Source: Acidimicrobiaceae bacterium (lineage in GTDB: Bacteria > Actinomycetota > Acidimicrobiia > Acidimicrobiales > Palsa-688). Taken from it: a DNA stretch of 13,891 bases. Where the stretch lies: the NCBI GenBank assembly GCA_003156795.1, contig PMHU01000192.1:2792-16682 (forward strand). Direction: 5' to 3'. The position numbers were made by a program, and so were the translations under genes. Below the pieces are notes generated by a model. It made no database searches. It saw only the letters and a list, made by a program, of their open reading frames with translations, and was not told the origin of the DNA. Below are positions 5,368-13,110 of this stretch, piece by piece (positions within the stretch are counted from its first letter, which is position 1; each line of letters starts with the position of its first letter).

Positions 5368-8116
5368 AGGCCTGGCCGGCAAGTACGTGGGAGCCAAGGT
5401 GCGGCGGGTCGAGGATCGCCGGCTCCTGACCGGCCGGGGCCGCTACATCGACGACCTCAACCTGCCCGACATGGCGCACGCCGCCTTTCTGCGCAGCCCC
5501 TACCCCCACGCCCATATCCGGAGGGTCGACATCGACTCCGCCCGGCGGATGGCCGGTGTGTTTTTGGTACTCACCGGGGCCGACATGGCCCGGCTGACCA
5601 ACCCCTTCCTCGGGATGATGGCCCTCGACGGGCTTTACGACCCGGTGTTCTACGCCTTGGCAACCGATCGGGTTCGGGTGGTGGGCGATCCTGTCGCCAT
5701 CGTCGTGGCCGAGTCGCGACGGGTCGCCGAAGACGCCTGCGAACTGATCGATGTCGAGTACGAGCCCATAGCGGCCATTGCCAACATGGCTCAGGCCATG
5801 GACCCGATGCGCCCGCCGATCTGGCCCCGGGCCCGATCGAACGTCCTGTGGGAGGACTCGCAGACCTACGGTGACGTCGAAGTGGCCTTCGCGGGTGCGG
5901 ACCGGGTCATTCGCGAGCGCTTCGCGCAGCACCGCCAGTCAAACCAGCCCATGGAAACCCGCGGTTCGGTCGCCGAGATCGACCCGGTCAGCGGGGAACT
6001 GATTTTTCATTCGGCCACCCAGTCGGCCCATTCGCTCAAGTGGAGCCTGGCCTTCCTGCTAGAGCGGACGTCGGTTTGGCGCTCGATCCGGGAGCTCGCG
6101 ACCAACCGGGAAAAGCCGAGGAAGTTCGTCGTGGGCGCTCGGGCGTTTATCAAGAGCCACCCCGATCTTCGGACGGCCACCAAGTCCAGCCAACCGGCCA
6201 TGCTCAAACAGCTGCGCCGGGAGCCCAAACGCATCGTTCACTTGAGCGAGGCGCTGTTGGGCCTCCTGGCCAAGGACCCTTCACGCCGGCCTCGGGTGCT
6301 GGCCCAGGATATCGGCGGGGCGTTCGGCGCCAAGGGGTTGGTGCCCCGCGAGGACGTGGCCCTGGCTACGGCGGCGTTGCAACTGGGACGGTCGGTCAAA
6401 TGGATCGAGGACCGCAACGAGCACCTCATGGTCGGTGGTCAAGCGCGCGAGGAGACCCTGGACATCGACGTCGCGGTGACGAGCGACGGCACCATCCTCG
6501 GGCTCAAGGTGCACATGACCATGGACGTCGGGGCCTATCCGGGATTCCCGTTCAACGGAGCGTTCTTCGCCCAGATGGTCAAGGTGATGATGCCCGGGCC
6601 GTACCGGATTGGCGCGCTGCGCTTCGACACCACCATCACCGCTTCCAACAAGGGCACCTACGTCCCCTACCGGGGACCGTGGGCGGCCGAGACCTGGGTA
6701 CGCGAGCGCATGATCGACGTCGTCGCCCGGGAGCTCGGTATCGGCCGCGCCGACATCCGCCTGGCCAACATGATCGGCGCTGACGAACTTCCCGCGGCGA
6801 TGGTCACCGGCCCACCTCTCGACGTGCGCATGTCGGCTCGCCGCACCCTCGAGGAAGCCCTTCGCGTCGCCGACTTCGACAGCTGGGACGCCATCCGCGA
6901 TCAGGCCCGATCGGAAGGACGCATCGTCGGGATGGGGTTGGCCACCTTCATAGAGGCCGCTCCCGGCCCCCCCAAGTTCTTTGACTACATCTCGCCCGGT
7001 TTCTCGGCCCTGGCCGGGGTCGAACCGGCGCATGCCGTACTCGAGGTCGACGGTTCCCTGTCGGTCATCACTCAGCAGGTCCCCCATGGCCAAGGGCACG
7101 AGACGACCCTGGCCCAGGTCGCGGCCGACGAGCTAGGCGTCGCGGTAGAGGCCGTCCGCGTCCGATACGGGGACTCCAGCATCACCCCCTTCAGCCTGTT
7201 TGGCACCGGCGGGAGCCGCTCCGCCGCCATGGCTGGCGGAGTCGTTACCGTTGCTGCCCAAGAACTCCGCCAGCGCGTCGTGGACATCGCATCGGACCTC
7301 ATGGAGGCCTCGACCGAAGACATAGTCATCGAAGACGGCCACATCCACGTCGCCGGCACCCCCGCAATCGGCGTTTCCTTCGCCGAGGTCGCGGCCGAAG
7401 CCGTGCGCCGCCGGCCCGGATCCCCGAGCGACGGCGCCATCCGTGTAACCAGCGAGTGGGACGGCGGCGCCGGCGGCTGGGCCCAGGCCACGCATGTGTG
7501 CTGGGTCGAGATCGACCTCGACACTGGACTCGTCACCATCCCTCGATACGTCGTGGTCGAGGACTGCGGAGAGCTCATCAACCCCGCAATCGTCGATGGC
7601 CAGATCCGGGGCGGGGTGGCGCAGGGTATCGGCGCCGTGCTCTACGAAAGGGCCGCTTACGACGGCGACGCCAACTTCCAGGCCGGGACCTTCATGGACT
7701 TCCTGATCCCCACGGCAATGGAAATTCCCGACGTAGAGATCCACCACCTGCAGACGCCCTCGGACATTTTCGCCAACTACCGGGGAGTCGGCGAAGGGGG
7801 CATGATCGCCGCACCTGCCGCTTTGACCAACGCCATCGAGGACGCGCTCGCTCACCTCGGCGCCCGCATCACAGAGCAGCACCTTCCCCCGGCACGCATC
7901 CTCGAACTCGCCGGCGTGATCGAAGCTGAGGCGCCGACCGAGGTCGGCCCACCCGACTACTCCGCCGCAGCCGCCGTCCCCGCCCCACGACCCAGCCTGA
8001 TCCGGGAACGGATGCCGACACTGACGCCGGCACAAGCCCAAGCCGTCCGCCGAACCGCCACCTCCGTTCGGAGCGGCGCCAGGCGTTTCGCGGACCGCTA
8101 CGCGGGCCGACCCTGA
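5360..8116 (+). CDS. Molybdenum hydroxylase large, molybdopterin-binding subunit (CoxL-like, not form I CO dehydrogenase)
   Basis: The 918-residue catalytic subunit of a xanthine-oxidase-family enzyme; relatives are usually nearer 800. The start MREGLAGKYVGAKVRRVEDRRLLTG is typical. Cofactor-binding motifs are QDIGGAFGAK (316-325) and GQGHE (577-581); the proposed catalytic glutamate is Glu812 in GVGEGG. The active-site loop reads VPYRGPWAAETW (Tyr437-Arg438-Gly439), lacking the AYXCSFR loop and cysteine that carry copper in true CO dehydrogenase. A carbon hydroxylation at an aldehyde, heterocycle or terpenoid-like substrate is more likely. Residues about 235-310 form a basic insert between the usual TQSAHS helix and the GGAFG loop, and the C-terminus has an extra proline-rich tail of about 50 residues. 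The ATG at 5360 overlaps the small-subunit stop. No maturation genes (coxD, E, F or G) are in the window. Confidence 0.94.
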   Translation: MREGLAGKYVGAKVRRVEDRRLLTGRGRYIDDLNLPDMAHAAFLRSPYPHAHIRRVDIDSARRMAGVFLVLTGADMARLTNPFLGMMALDGLYDPVFYALATDRVRVVGDPVAIVVAESRRVAEDACELIDVEYEPIAAIANMAQAMDPMRPPIWPRARSNVLWEDSQTYGDVEVAFAGADRVIRERFAQHRQSNQPMETRGSVAEIDPVSGELIFHSATQSAHSLKWSLAFLLERTSVWRSIRELATNREKPRKFVVGARAFIKSHPDLRTATKSSQPAMLKQLRREPKRIVHLSEALLGLLAKDPSRRPRVLAQDIGGAFGAKGLVPREDVALATAALQLGRSVKWIEDRNEHLMVGGQAREETLDIDVAVTSDGTILGLKVHMTMDVGAYPGFPFNGAFFAQMVKVMMPGPYRIGALRFDTTITASNKGTYVPYRGPWAAETWVRERMIDVVARELGIGRADIRLANMIGADELPAAMVTGPPLDVRMSARRTLEEALRVADFDSWDAIRDQARSEGRIVGMGLATFIEAAPGPPKFFDYISPGFSALAGVEPAHAVLEVDGSLSVITQQVPHGQGHETTLAQVAADELGVAVEAVRVRYGDSSITPFSLFGTGGSRSAAMAGGVVTVAAQELRQRVVDIASDLMEASTEDIVIEDGHIHVAGTPAIGVSFAEVAAEAVRRRPGSPSDGAIRVTSEWDGGAGGWAQATHVCWVEIDLDTGLVTIPRYVVVEDCGELINPAIVDGQIRGGVAQGIGAVLYERAAYDGDANFQAGTFMDFLIPTAMEIPDVEIHHLQTPSDIFANYRGVGEGGMIAAPAALTNAIEDALAHLGARITEQHLPPARILELAGVIEAEAPTEVGPPDYSAAAAVPAPRPSLIRERMPTLTPAQAQAVRRTATSVRSGARRFADRYAGRP

Positions 8117-8162
8117 ACGTCCCTGGCCGCTCGGCGGAAGCAACGCCGGTTTCCGGCCGGCC

Positions 8163-8198
8163 AAGTGACCTTGACCCCGGGATTGGCAGCGGTCACTT
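8163..8198. terminator. Inverted repeat between convergent genes (candidate bidirectional terminator)
   Basis: AAGTGACC at 8163-8170 pairs perfectly with GGTCACTT at 8191-8198 across a 20-nt loop. It lies in the 80-bp gap where the plus-strand large-subunit gene meets the minus-strand DUF916-type gene, and its right arm overlaps that gene's TAA stop. A second short hairpin, GCCGG-TTT-CCGGC, is at 8145-8157. Neither has a clear T-tract, so factor-independent termination is only possible. Confidence 0.35.
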
Positions 8199-9318
8199 AG
8201 AGTTTGCCCGCTTCCTGGAGCTCACGAACCTCTGTCGGGTGCTCGCCCCGTCTGCGGCGGAGCAACATCCACAACAGCATGGCCGCCATGGCGGCCAAGA
8301 TGACTGCCCCGATCGCGATTAGGACGACCGCCCAGGTTGGGACTCCTGTGTGAACGGGGAGGTTCGAGAAGATGCCCGGCCCGGTGTGGATGATTTTGGT
8401 GGCGGCCACGACGGGGGTGGTGATCGTGCCCGACCAGGTTGCTACGAGACCGGGGCCGTAGCCGAGTTGTACGGAGCATGGCACGGTCGCGCCCAGGCCG
8501 ATCTGGAGGGCGTTGATGGGGAGTACGGCTCGCTCCTCGGGCAGGACGGTATCTGACGAGACCGCCATCGAGACTTTGGCGCCCTTCACGACACACCAAG
8601 CCGTCCCGTGGGCCTTGGTGAATGTCTGTCCGACGTTGTGCAACTGGACATAAAGACGGGGTATTGGCCCGTCGGCTCCGCCGGTGACCCCCGGTATCTG
8701 CAGGCTGGTCTTCAGCTGGGCCAGGACGCCCACGGTGACTGCAACTCCTACGCTGACCTGGTCGATGACAACGGCTTGGGCCGATGCCTGCCCGTTGCGA
8801 CCGACGACCACGGGGGCAGGCGGTGTGTTGGGCTCGACGGTGATGCCGGCGAGGTATTGCTTTGCGGGGACGTGATTGGGGACAGTTACGGTGAATGGAA
8901 GGCTCCGCGCTGTTCCGGCGGCCAAGGTGACGATCGGGGGAAGGCCTGTAACCCAACATCCGGTCCCGACGCAAGCCCTGAAGAAGTCCTCGAACGCGCT
9001 CGCTGAGGTCGGCGAGGTGAATCCGGTCGACGGGCTGATTTTGAGGGTCTGGCGGGTATTCGCCATGTTCGTGATGATCACGGTGTCGGTGGTCGAGTGC
9101 CCGGGCGCCAGGTTCAGATTGAAATATGGACGGGATTGACCGTCGGCGGTGGGCGTGGGCGTCACGCCGAACGGTGTCGGTCCGCCGATGTCGGCAGCGA
9201 CGGCCGTGGTTGCCGAGACGCCGAGGACCGAGATGACGGCGACGGTCCCCGCAATCAGTCGTTTCGCGACGCGACTGGCTCGGGCGGACGGGCTCGTTCG
9301 GTGTCGATCCAGGATCAT
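8197..9318 (-). CDS. Membrane-anchored DUF916-type, WxL-interacting-protein-like (WxIP) surface protein
   Basis: A 373-residue exported protein. The signal peptide spans residues 1-41: basic n-region, hydrophobic 21-36, AVA/A cleavage. Next comes a beta-rich region matching the DUF916 pattern: YFNLNLAPGHSTTDTVIITN near residue 65, then WVTGLPPIVTLAAGTARSLP and FTVTVPNHVPAKQYLAGITV. A second immunoglobulin-like half includes LYVQLHNVGQTF. A transmembrane helix at about 328-353 is followed by RRRRG and a short cytoplasmic tail, as in Firmicute WxL-interacting proteins, which join WxL proteins to membrane and peptidoglycan. Paired cysteines (FFRACVGTGC; AWC and VPC) could form disulfides. It starts 31 nt after the modular WxL-like gene, with AAGGGA 8-9 nt before the ATG, so the two are probably co-transcribed. 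Partnership is inferred from family and neighbourhood. Confidence 0.8.
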   Translation of the reverse strand: MILDRHRTSPSARASRVAKRLIAGTVAVISVLGVSATTAVAADIGGPTPFGVTPTPTADGQSRPYFNLNLAPGHSTTDTVIITNMANTRQTLKISPSTGFTSPTSASAFEDFFRACVGTGCWVTGLPPIVTLAAGTARSLPFTVTVPNHVPAKQYLAGITVEPNTPPAPVVVGRNGQASAQAVVIDQVSVGVAVTVGVLAQLKTSLQIPGVTGGADGPIPRLYVQLHNVGQTFTKAHGTAWCVVKGAKVSMAVSSDTVLPEERAVLPINALQIGLGATVPCSVQLGYGPGLVATWSGTITTPVVAATKIIHTGPGIFSNLPVHTGVPTWAVVLIAIGAVILAAMAAMLLWMLLRRRRGEHPTEVRELQEAGKL

Positions 9319-9349
9319 CGGGGGGTCCCTTCCATACGGTGGGTCATGG

Positions 9350-12300
9350 TCACGGTCCGGACGAGACGGCCACGGTCACCGTCGTGGTGTAGGCGCCCGT
9401 GAACGCGTTTGCGGGGATGTTGATCCACCAGCCGATCGGAAATGTCGCGGATTGACCGCCGAGGATGACGGCTCCCAGGCCGGTACCCGCAGCCGTGTCG
9501 TAGACCTTGATAGCCGCCGGCGAGGATCCTGCGGTCATGATGGCGACGGGATAGGTGGTGGTATCGGTCGGTAAGGTGCAGGTGGTCACGCATGTCGCGG
9601 TTGGCGCGGTGACAGCCGTTGGGGAGATCAGGCTGCCGGTGAACACGAGGGTCCCGGCGTTGGGAAGGGTGTGGGTGCCGTTGGTCAACGTCGTCGCCGA
9701 CACGGTGACGTTCCATCCGGCGCCGCTACCAGTGCCGTCGTTGACCGTGAACTGTTGATCGGCGGCAATGTTGTCAAAAATGGCCTGATTGGTGCCGTTG
9801 GACGTGACTGCCCAGGACAGCGAACTGGGAGACGTCAGGGCCAGCACCGAGAAGATCGTGAGCGTGGTCGCTTCGGTAGCGGTCTGGTTGTTGGCGTCGG
9901 TCACCGTGACCGTGAAACTGGAGGTGCCGGCCGCGCTCGGGGTGCCCGATAACACCCCGCTGGACGGGCCGAGATTGATCCCGGCGGGGGGGCTCCCCCC
10001 GCTTACCGACCAGGCGTACGGACTCGTGCCCCCCGACGCGGTGAGCGTGTCCGTGTAGGGAGTGTTGATCTGACCAGACGGCGGGGTGGGGAATGCCAGG
10101 ACTGGGCCGGCGATGATCGTGACCGTGTCCGAACCTGTGGCCGTTGCGCCGACCGCGTCGGTGACTTTGACCGTGAAGTTGTACGTACCCGCGGCGGGCG
10201 GCGTGCCCGACAGGGCGCCGTTGGTTTTGAGCGTGATACTGCCGGGCAGGGTCCCCGAGATCAGGGTCCAGGCGTAAGGGGCCGTGCCGCCCGCCGCCAA
10301 TGCGTAGGTGTAGAAGGTGTGGATCTCTCCGTTGGGGGGCGAGAGCGCCACCGCCAGCAGGGCGTTGACCACCAGGGTGATCGAGGTGGTGGCGCTCCCG
10401 TTGTTGACGTCGAAGACGTTCACGGCGAAGGGGTAGCTGCCCGCCGTGGTGGCGGTGCCGGCCAGCGCGCCTGCGGAGCTCAGGGTGACACCGGCGGGGA
10501 GGGTCCCCGAGTTGAGCGTCCAGGTGTAGGGCGTGGTTCCACCGGTTGCGGTCAATTGGTCGGAGAACGAAGTGCCGACGTCGACGGCCGCGGGGGCCGC
10601 GAACGTGGTCGACACTCCCGCGCTAACGGCCAGGCTGGTGACTGCTTCGGTGGCGGTCTGATTGTTGGCGTCGATCACCTCGACGGTGAAGTTGGACGTC
10701 GATGCGATCACGGTTGGGGTGCCGGAAAGGGTGCCGTCGGCGCTGAGGCTGATGCCTGCTGGTGGGGCGCCGGCGCTGACCGACCAGGCATAGGGGGCGG
10801 TCCCGCCGGATTCGGTGAGCGTGTCCCCATAGACGGTGTTGGTCCAGCCGGGCGGCGGGGCGGCGAACGCCAGGGCCGGCCCGGCAATGATGGTCAGGGT
10901 CACCGGCTCGGTGTCAGTCAAGCCGCTGTTGTCGGTGACTTTGACCGTGAAGGCGTAGCTGCCCGCCGTGGTCGGCGTTCCCGACAGGAGCCCGGATGAC
11001 CCGCCCAGCGTCAGCCCGGGGGGGATGGTTCCGGTGCTCGACCATACGTACGGGCTGGTCCCACCCGTCACGGTCAGCTGATCGCTATAGGCCACGTTGA
11101 CCTCACCGCTGGGTGGCGCAGGAAACAGCAGGGCGGGGCCGGCGTTGTAGGTATACGAACCGGATCCGGCCACACCCAAGCTCACAACTTTGACCGTGAC
11201 GGCCCCGGCGACGTGGCCGGGCATGTCGGAGATATCGAGGCCCAAGCCGAGGGAGCCGGTGACGGTGAAACAGCCGGGCGCCGAGGCCGAGCACAACTCG
11301 AGGGCCATGGCCGTCCCGGCGGCGAACTCGGCGGTTGTGCCGACCTCGATAGCCGTGGCCCCGCCTAGGTTGGTGCCGGCGATGGTCACGTCGTTGTCGC
11401 CGCCGGCCGCGCCGTTGGTCGGAGTAACCAACGCCACTATCGGGGCCAACGATGGCAGGGTGCCGGCGGGGGCGGTCGACGACGTCGCCGGGCTGGCGTC
11501 GCCCGAGGATGCCACCGCGCTGGTGGAGGTCTGGACCTGCGCGGGCGTGACGGTACCGGAGTTGACGATGCCGTTCACGGTGATCGAGCCGGTGGTGAAC
11601 GGGTTGGTGCTGTTCGTGCACGACACCGACTGCCCGACCGGCGCGGCGCACACCCACCCCGCGCCCTCCGCGCCCACCGGGATTACCCCGGCCGGGAGCG
11701 TCTCGGTGACCGTCACCGGGAATTGCTCGGCCGCCCCCGACGAGGTGACCGCGACGGTGTAGGTCACCGGGCTACCCGCCGGCAGCGTCGTGGCGGTGTA
11801 GCTAGTCTGCGATACGGCGAGTTGGGGAACAGCATTGAAGCTCGTTACCACCGCGGCGTCGAGCTCGTGGTAGTCGACCGACGCTCCGGTGGATGCCGCC
11901 CAGCCGAACGCCAGGTCTTTGGGGATCCCGTTCGGGTTGAGCCAGCTGGCGGGATACAGGCCGGCGGGCACCACGGGTAAGGCGTGGACCAGATTGAGAG
12001 CTGCTCCGCCGACCGGGGTGAACTTCACGTCGTAGTCGCCGGCGGGAACCACCAGCCCGGAGGATGTCGTGACCGATGAAACGGTCGGATTGAAGACGAC
12101 CTCGACCGGGACGACCGCGGCCGCTCGCGTGCTCGCTCGCAGGACGAGGGCCTGCGAGGTCGTCGTTGTGGCGCTGGTCTGCACGGCGCAGTACCCGACG
12201 GTGCCATTGCCCGGGCCGCGCACGACGACCTGGCCGGGCATGGCTTTGGCCAGGTCGGCGGGGTCGGTACAGCCCGATCCCTCGTAGTAGGGCCCATAGC

Positions 12301-12913
12301 TGAAGTTGCCGTAGGTGTCGAACCCGATCCCCAGATAGCCATCGCTCAGGCCGCTCAGAGGGCCACTGGGGTTGGTCGTGTCCTGAGGTTGGGCGGAGTA
12401 GCCGAGCGAGCCGCCCGTTGGCCCGATGGACGACGGTGTCACCGGATCAGTCGGATTGACGGCGGCCAGCAGGAATGACATGCCGTCCGCCCCGGCGGGT
12501 GTCGCCGTACCGTACTGGTACAGGTTGAAGGTCGCGTCGAGGCCCTGGGAGGTGGGAACGCTGGCGCTGGCGAACACCGCGCCGACCTTTCCGCCGGAGT
12601 CAGGGGTGAGGCGAAGCTTCCCAGAACCTTGCGTATCCTGTGGGCCCTGCGAAACGGGGCAGCTGGCCAAGGGGTTGGCGGTGGTGTTGCCAGCGGCGGT
12701 CAGACAGGCGGCGTCGGTCCCGGTGGGGAGTGACACCGCGCCAGCGGTGCCGTCGACGGTGTTGTCATGGAACGGCTGGTTGAACAGGACCGTTCCCGAC
12801 GCACCAAAGGAACTCGGTGCCGACGCCGTGAACACGACGAACGTTGCCGTGATCAGCACCGTCGCCGTCACGATGTGCGGCGCCAGCTCTCGGATCGATC
12901 TGCGAAACACCAT
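9350..12913 (-). CDS. Giant modular surface protein: lectin-like, DUF11-like, IPT-like, five putative-Ig repeats and C-terminal WxL-like domain
   Basis: An exported protein of 1187 residues. Residues 1-36 are a signal peptide (Arg4-Arg5, hydrophobic 14-30, SFG/A). Residues about 38-355 look like an L-type lectin: GADGMSFLL (Asp143) and LGIGFDTYGNFS (Asp199, Asn203) match the calcium and sugar-binding positions of legume-type lectins. A DUF11-like domain (about 360-475; SPVTYTVAVTSSG, VTETLPAG) and an IPT/TIG-like domain (about 487-590) follow. Five putative-Ig (He_PIG-like) repeats of about 86 residues then carry GGT-PY-W and LSGTP motifs. The last 167 residues are a WxL-like domain (Trp1034, GSGAGWNVTVSA, CVTTC, GWWINIP) about 60% identical by eye to the neighbouring small protein. 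The ATG at 12913 has AAGAGG 5 nt upstream and begins the signal peptide; the frame extends to 12985. Likely a wall-bound adhesin for glycans, by inference. Confidence 0.85.
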   Translation of the reverse strand: MVFRRSIRELAPHIVTATVLITATFVVFTASAPSSFGASGTVLFNQPFHDNTVDGTAGAVSLPTGTDAACLTAAGNTTANPLASCPVSQGPQDTQGSGKLRLTPDSGGKVGAVFASASVPTSQGLDATFNLYQYGTATPAGADGMSFLLAAVNPTDPVTPSSIGPTGGSLGYSAQPQDTTNPSGPLSGLSDGYLGIGFDTYGNFSYGPYYEGSGCTDPADLAKAMPGQVVVRGPGNGTVGYCAVQTSATTTTSQALVLRASTRAAAVVPVEVVFNPTVSSVTTSSGLVVPAGDYDVKFTPVGGAALNLVHALPVVPAGLYPASWLNPNGIPKDLAFGWAASTGASVDYHELDAAVVTSFNAVPQLAVSQTSYTATTLPAGSPVTYTVAVTSSGAAEQFPVTVTETLPAGVIPVGAEGAGWVCAAPVGQSVSCTNSTNPFTTGSITVNGIVNSGTVTPAQVQTSTSAVASSGDASPATSSTAPAGTLPSLAPIVALVTPTNGAAGGDNDVTIAGTNLGGATAIEVGTTAEFAAGTAMALELCSASAPGCFTVTGSLGLGLDISDMPGHVAGAVTVKVVSLGVAGSGSYTYNAGPALLFPAPPSGEVNVAYSDQLTVTGGTSPYVWSSTGTIPPGLTLGGSSGLLSGTPTTAGSYAFTVKVTDNSGLTDTEPVTLTIIAGPALAFAAPPPGWTNTVYGDTLTESGGTAPYAWSVSAGAPPAGISLSADGTLSGTPTVIASTSNFTVEVIDANNQTATEAVTSLAVSAGVSTTFAAPAAVDVGTSFSDQLTATGGTTPYTWTLNSGTLPAGVTLSSAGALAGTATTAGSYPFAVNVFDVNNGSATTSITLVVNALLAVALSPPNGEIHTFYTYALAAGGTAPYAWTLISGTLPGSITLKTNGALSGTPPAAGTYNFTVKVTDAVGATATGSDTVTIIAGPVLAFPTPPSGQINTPYTDTLTASGGTSPYAWSVSGGSPPAGINLGPSSGVLSGTPSAAGTSSFTVTVTDANNQTATEATTLTIFSVLALTSPSSLSWAVTSNGTNQAIFDNIAADQQFTVNDGTGSGAGWNVTVSATTLTNGTHTLPNAGTLVFTGSLISPTAVTAPTATCVTTCTLPTDTTTYPVAIMTAGSSPAAIKVYDTAAGTGLGAVILGGQSATFPIGWWINIPANAFTGAYTTTVTVAVSSGP
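9854..11140 (-). repeat. Five tandem putative-Ig (He_PIG-like) coding repeats
   Basis: Repeat borders on the minus strand are about 11140-10883, 10882-10619, 10618-10367, 10366-10109 and 10108-9854. Each encodes 84-88 residues with the order GGT(S/A/T)PY.W, P.G..L, LSGTP (LAGTA in repeat 3), F.V.V.D. Repeats 1 and 4 share a 22-bp exact match (10931-10952 and 10157-10178). Repeats 2 and 5 share the protein motif DANNQTATEA. The copies have otherwise diverged. Confidence 0.85.
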
Positions 12914-12918
12914 CCACA

Positions 12919-12924
12919 CCTCTT
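12919..12924 (-). promoter_or_regulatory. Ribosome binding site for the modular WxL-like protein
   Basis: On the minus strand AAGAGG lies 5 nt before the ATG at 12913. It supports a start directly at the signal peptide rather than the in-frame ATG 24 codons upstream. Confidence 0.5.
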
Positions 12925-13030
12925 GGTTTGATTTGATCTTGCTTCGACCCGACAGCCTGGTCACCGCCGGGACCGTCATGGCCACCGAACGGCGCCAAGA
13001 CCCGGGTCACCACTGTCAAGCCATAAGAGG

Positions 13031-13095
13031 GTTGCGTCGCCTTCGCGGGCCAGAGGCCAGTTCTTGAAGCTCCGGCGAGCGAAGGCAAACGCAAC
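13031..13095 (-). terminator. Long imperfect hairpin after the small WxL-like gene (candidate terminator)
   Basis: The outer arms GTTGCGT/ACGCAAC (13031-13037 and 13089-13095) and inner arms GCCTTCGC/GCGAAGGC (13039-13046 and 13079-13086) form a 15-bp stem with a 1/2-nt internal loop and a 32-nt terminal loop. It begins 15 nt after the TAA at 13111. Only a weak CCCTCTTAT follows, not a clean T-tract. It could end transcription, act as a processing or stability element between the two WxL genes, or bind a regulator. Confidence 0.5.
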
Positions 13096-13110
13096 GCTAG
13101 GTAGGCCGAA

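Noticed and set aside
4913..5932. Minus-strand open frame of 339 codons opposite the small and large hydroxylase subunits
   Set aside because: It lies wholly opposite two unmistakable genes, shows no recognisable domain, and its Arg/Pro/Gly-rich composition is what GC-rich antisense frames give. The same applies to frames at 3884-4816, 4116-5036, 6281-7099 and 7133-8164 on the minus strand.
5360..8116. True aerobic CO dehydrogenase (form I coxL)
   Set aside because: The copper-binding cysteine loop is absent and replaced by PYRGPW, and no coxD-, coxE-, coxF- or coxG-like genes follow.
9854..11140. CRISPR-like or mobile-element repeats
   Set aside because: The periodicity is about 258 bp, diverged and in frame, explained by protein domain repeats; there are no short identical repeats with unique spacers.
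12991..13019. Promoter with TTGACA at 13014-13019 (minus strand) for the modular protein
   Set aside because: A consensus -35 is present, but the hexamer at 17-bp spacing is GGCGCC, nothing like a -10 box. One hexamer alone is not enough.
13031..13095. Integron attC-like recombination site
   Set aside because: The outer arms contain GTTGCGT and ACGCAAC, but they do not fit the GTTRRRY/RYYYAAC core, and there is no cassette arrangement or integrase.
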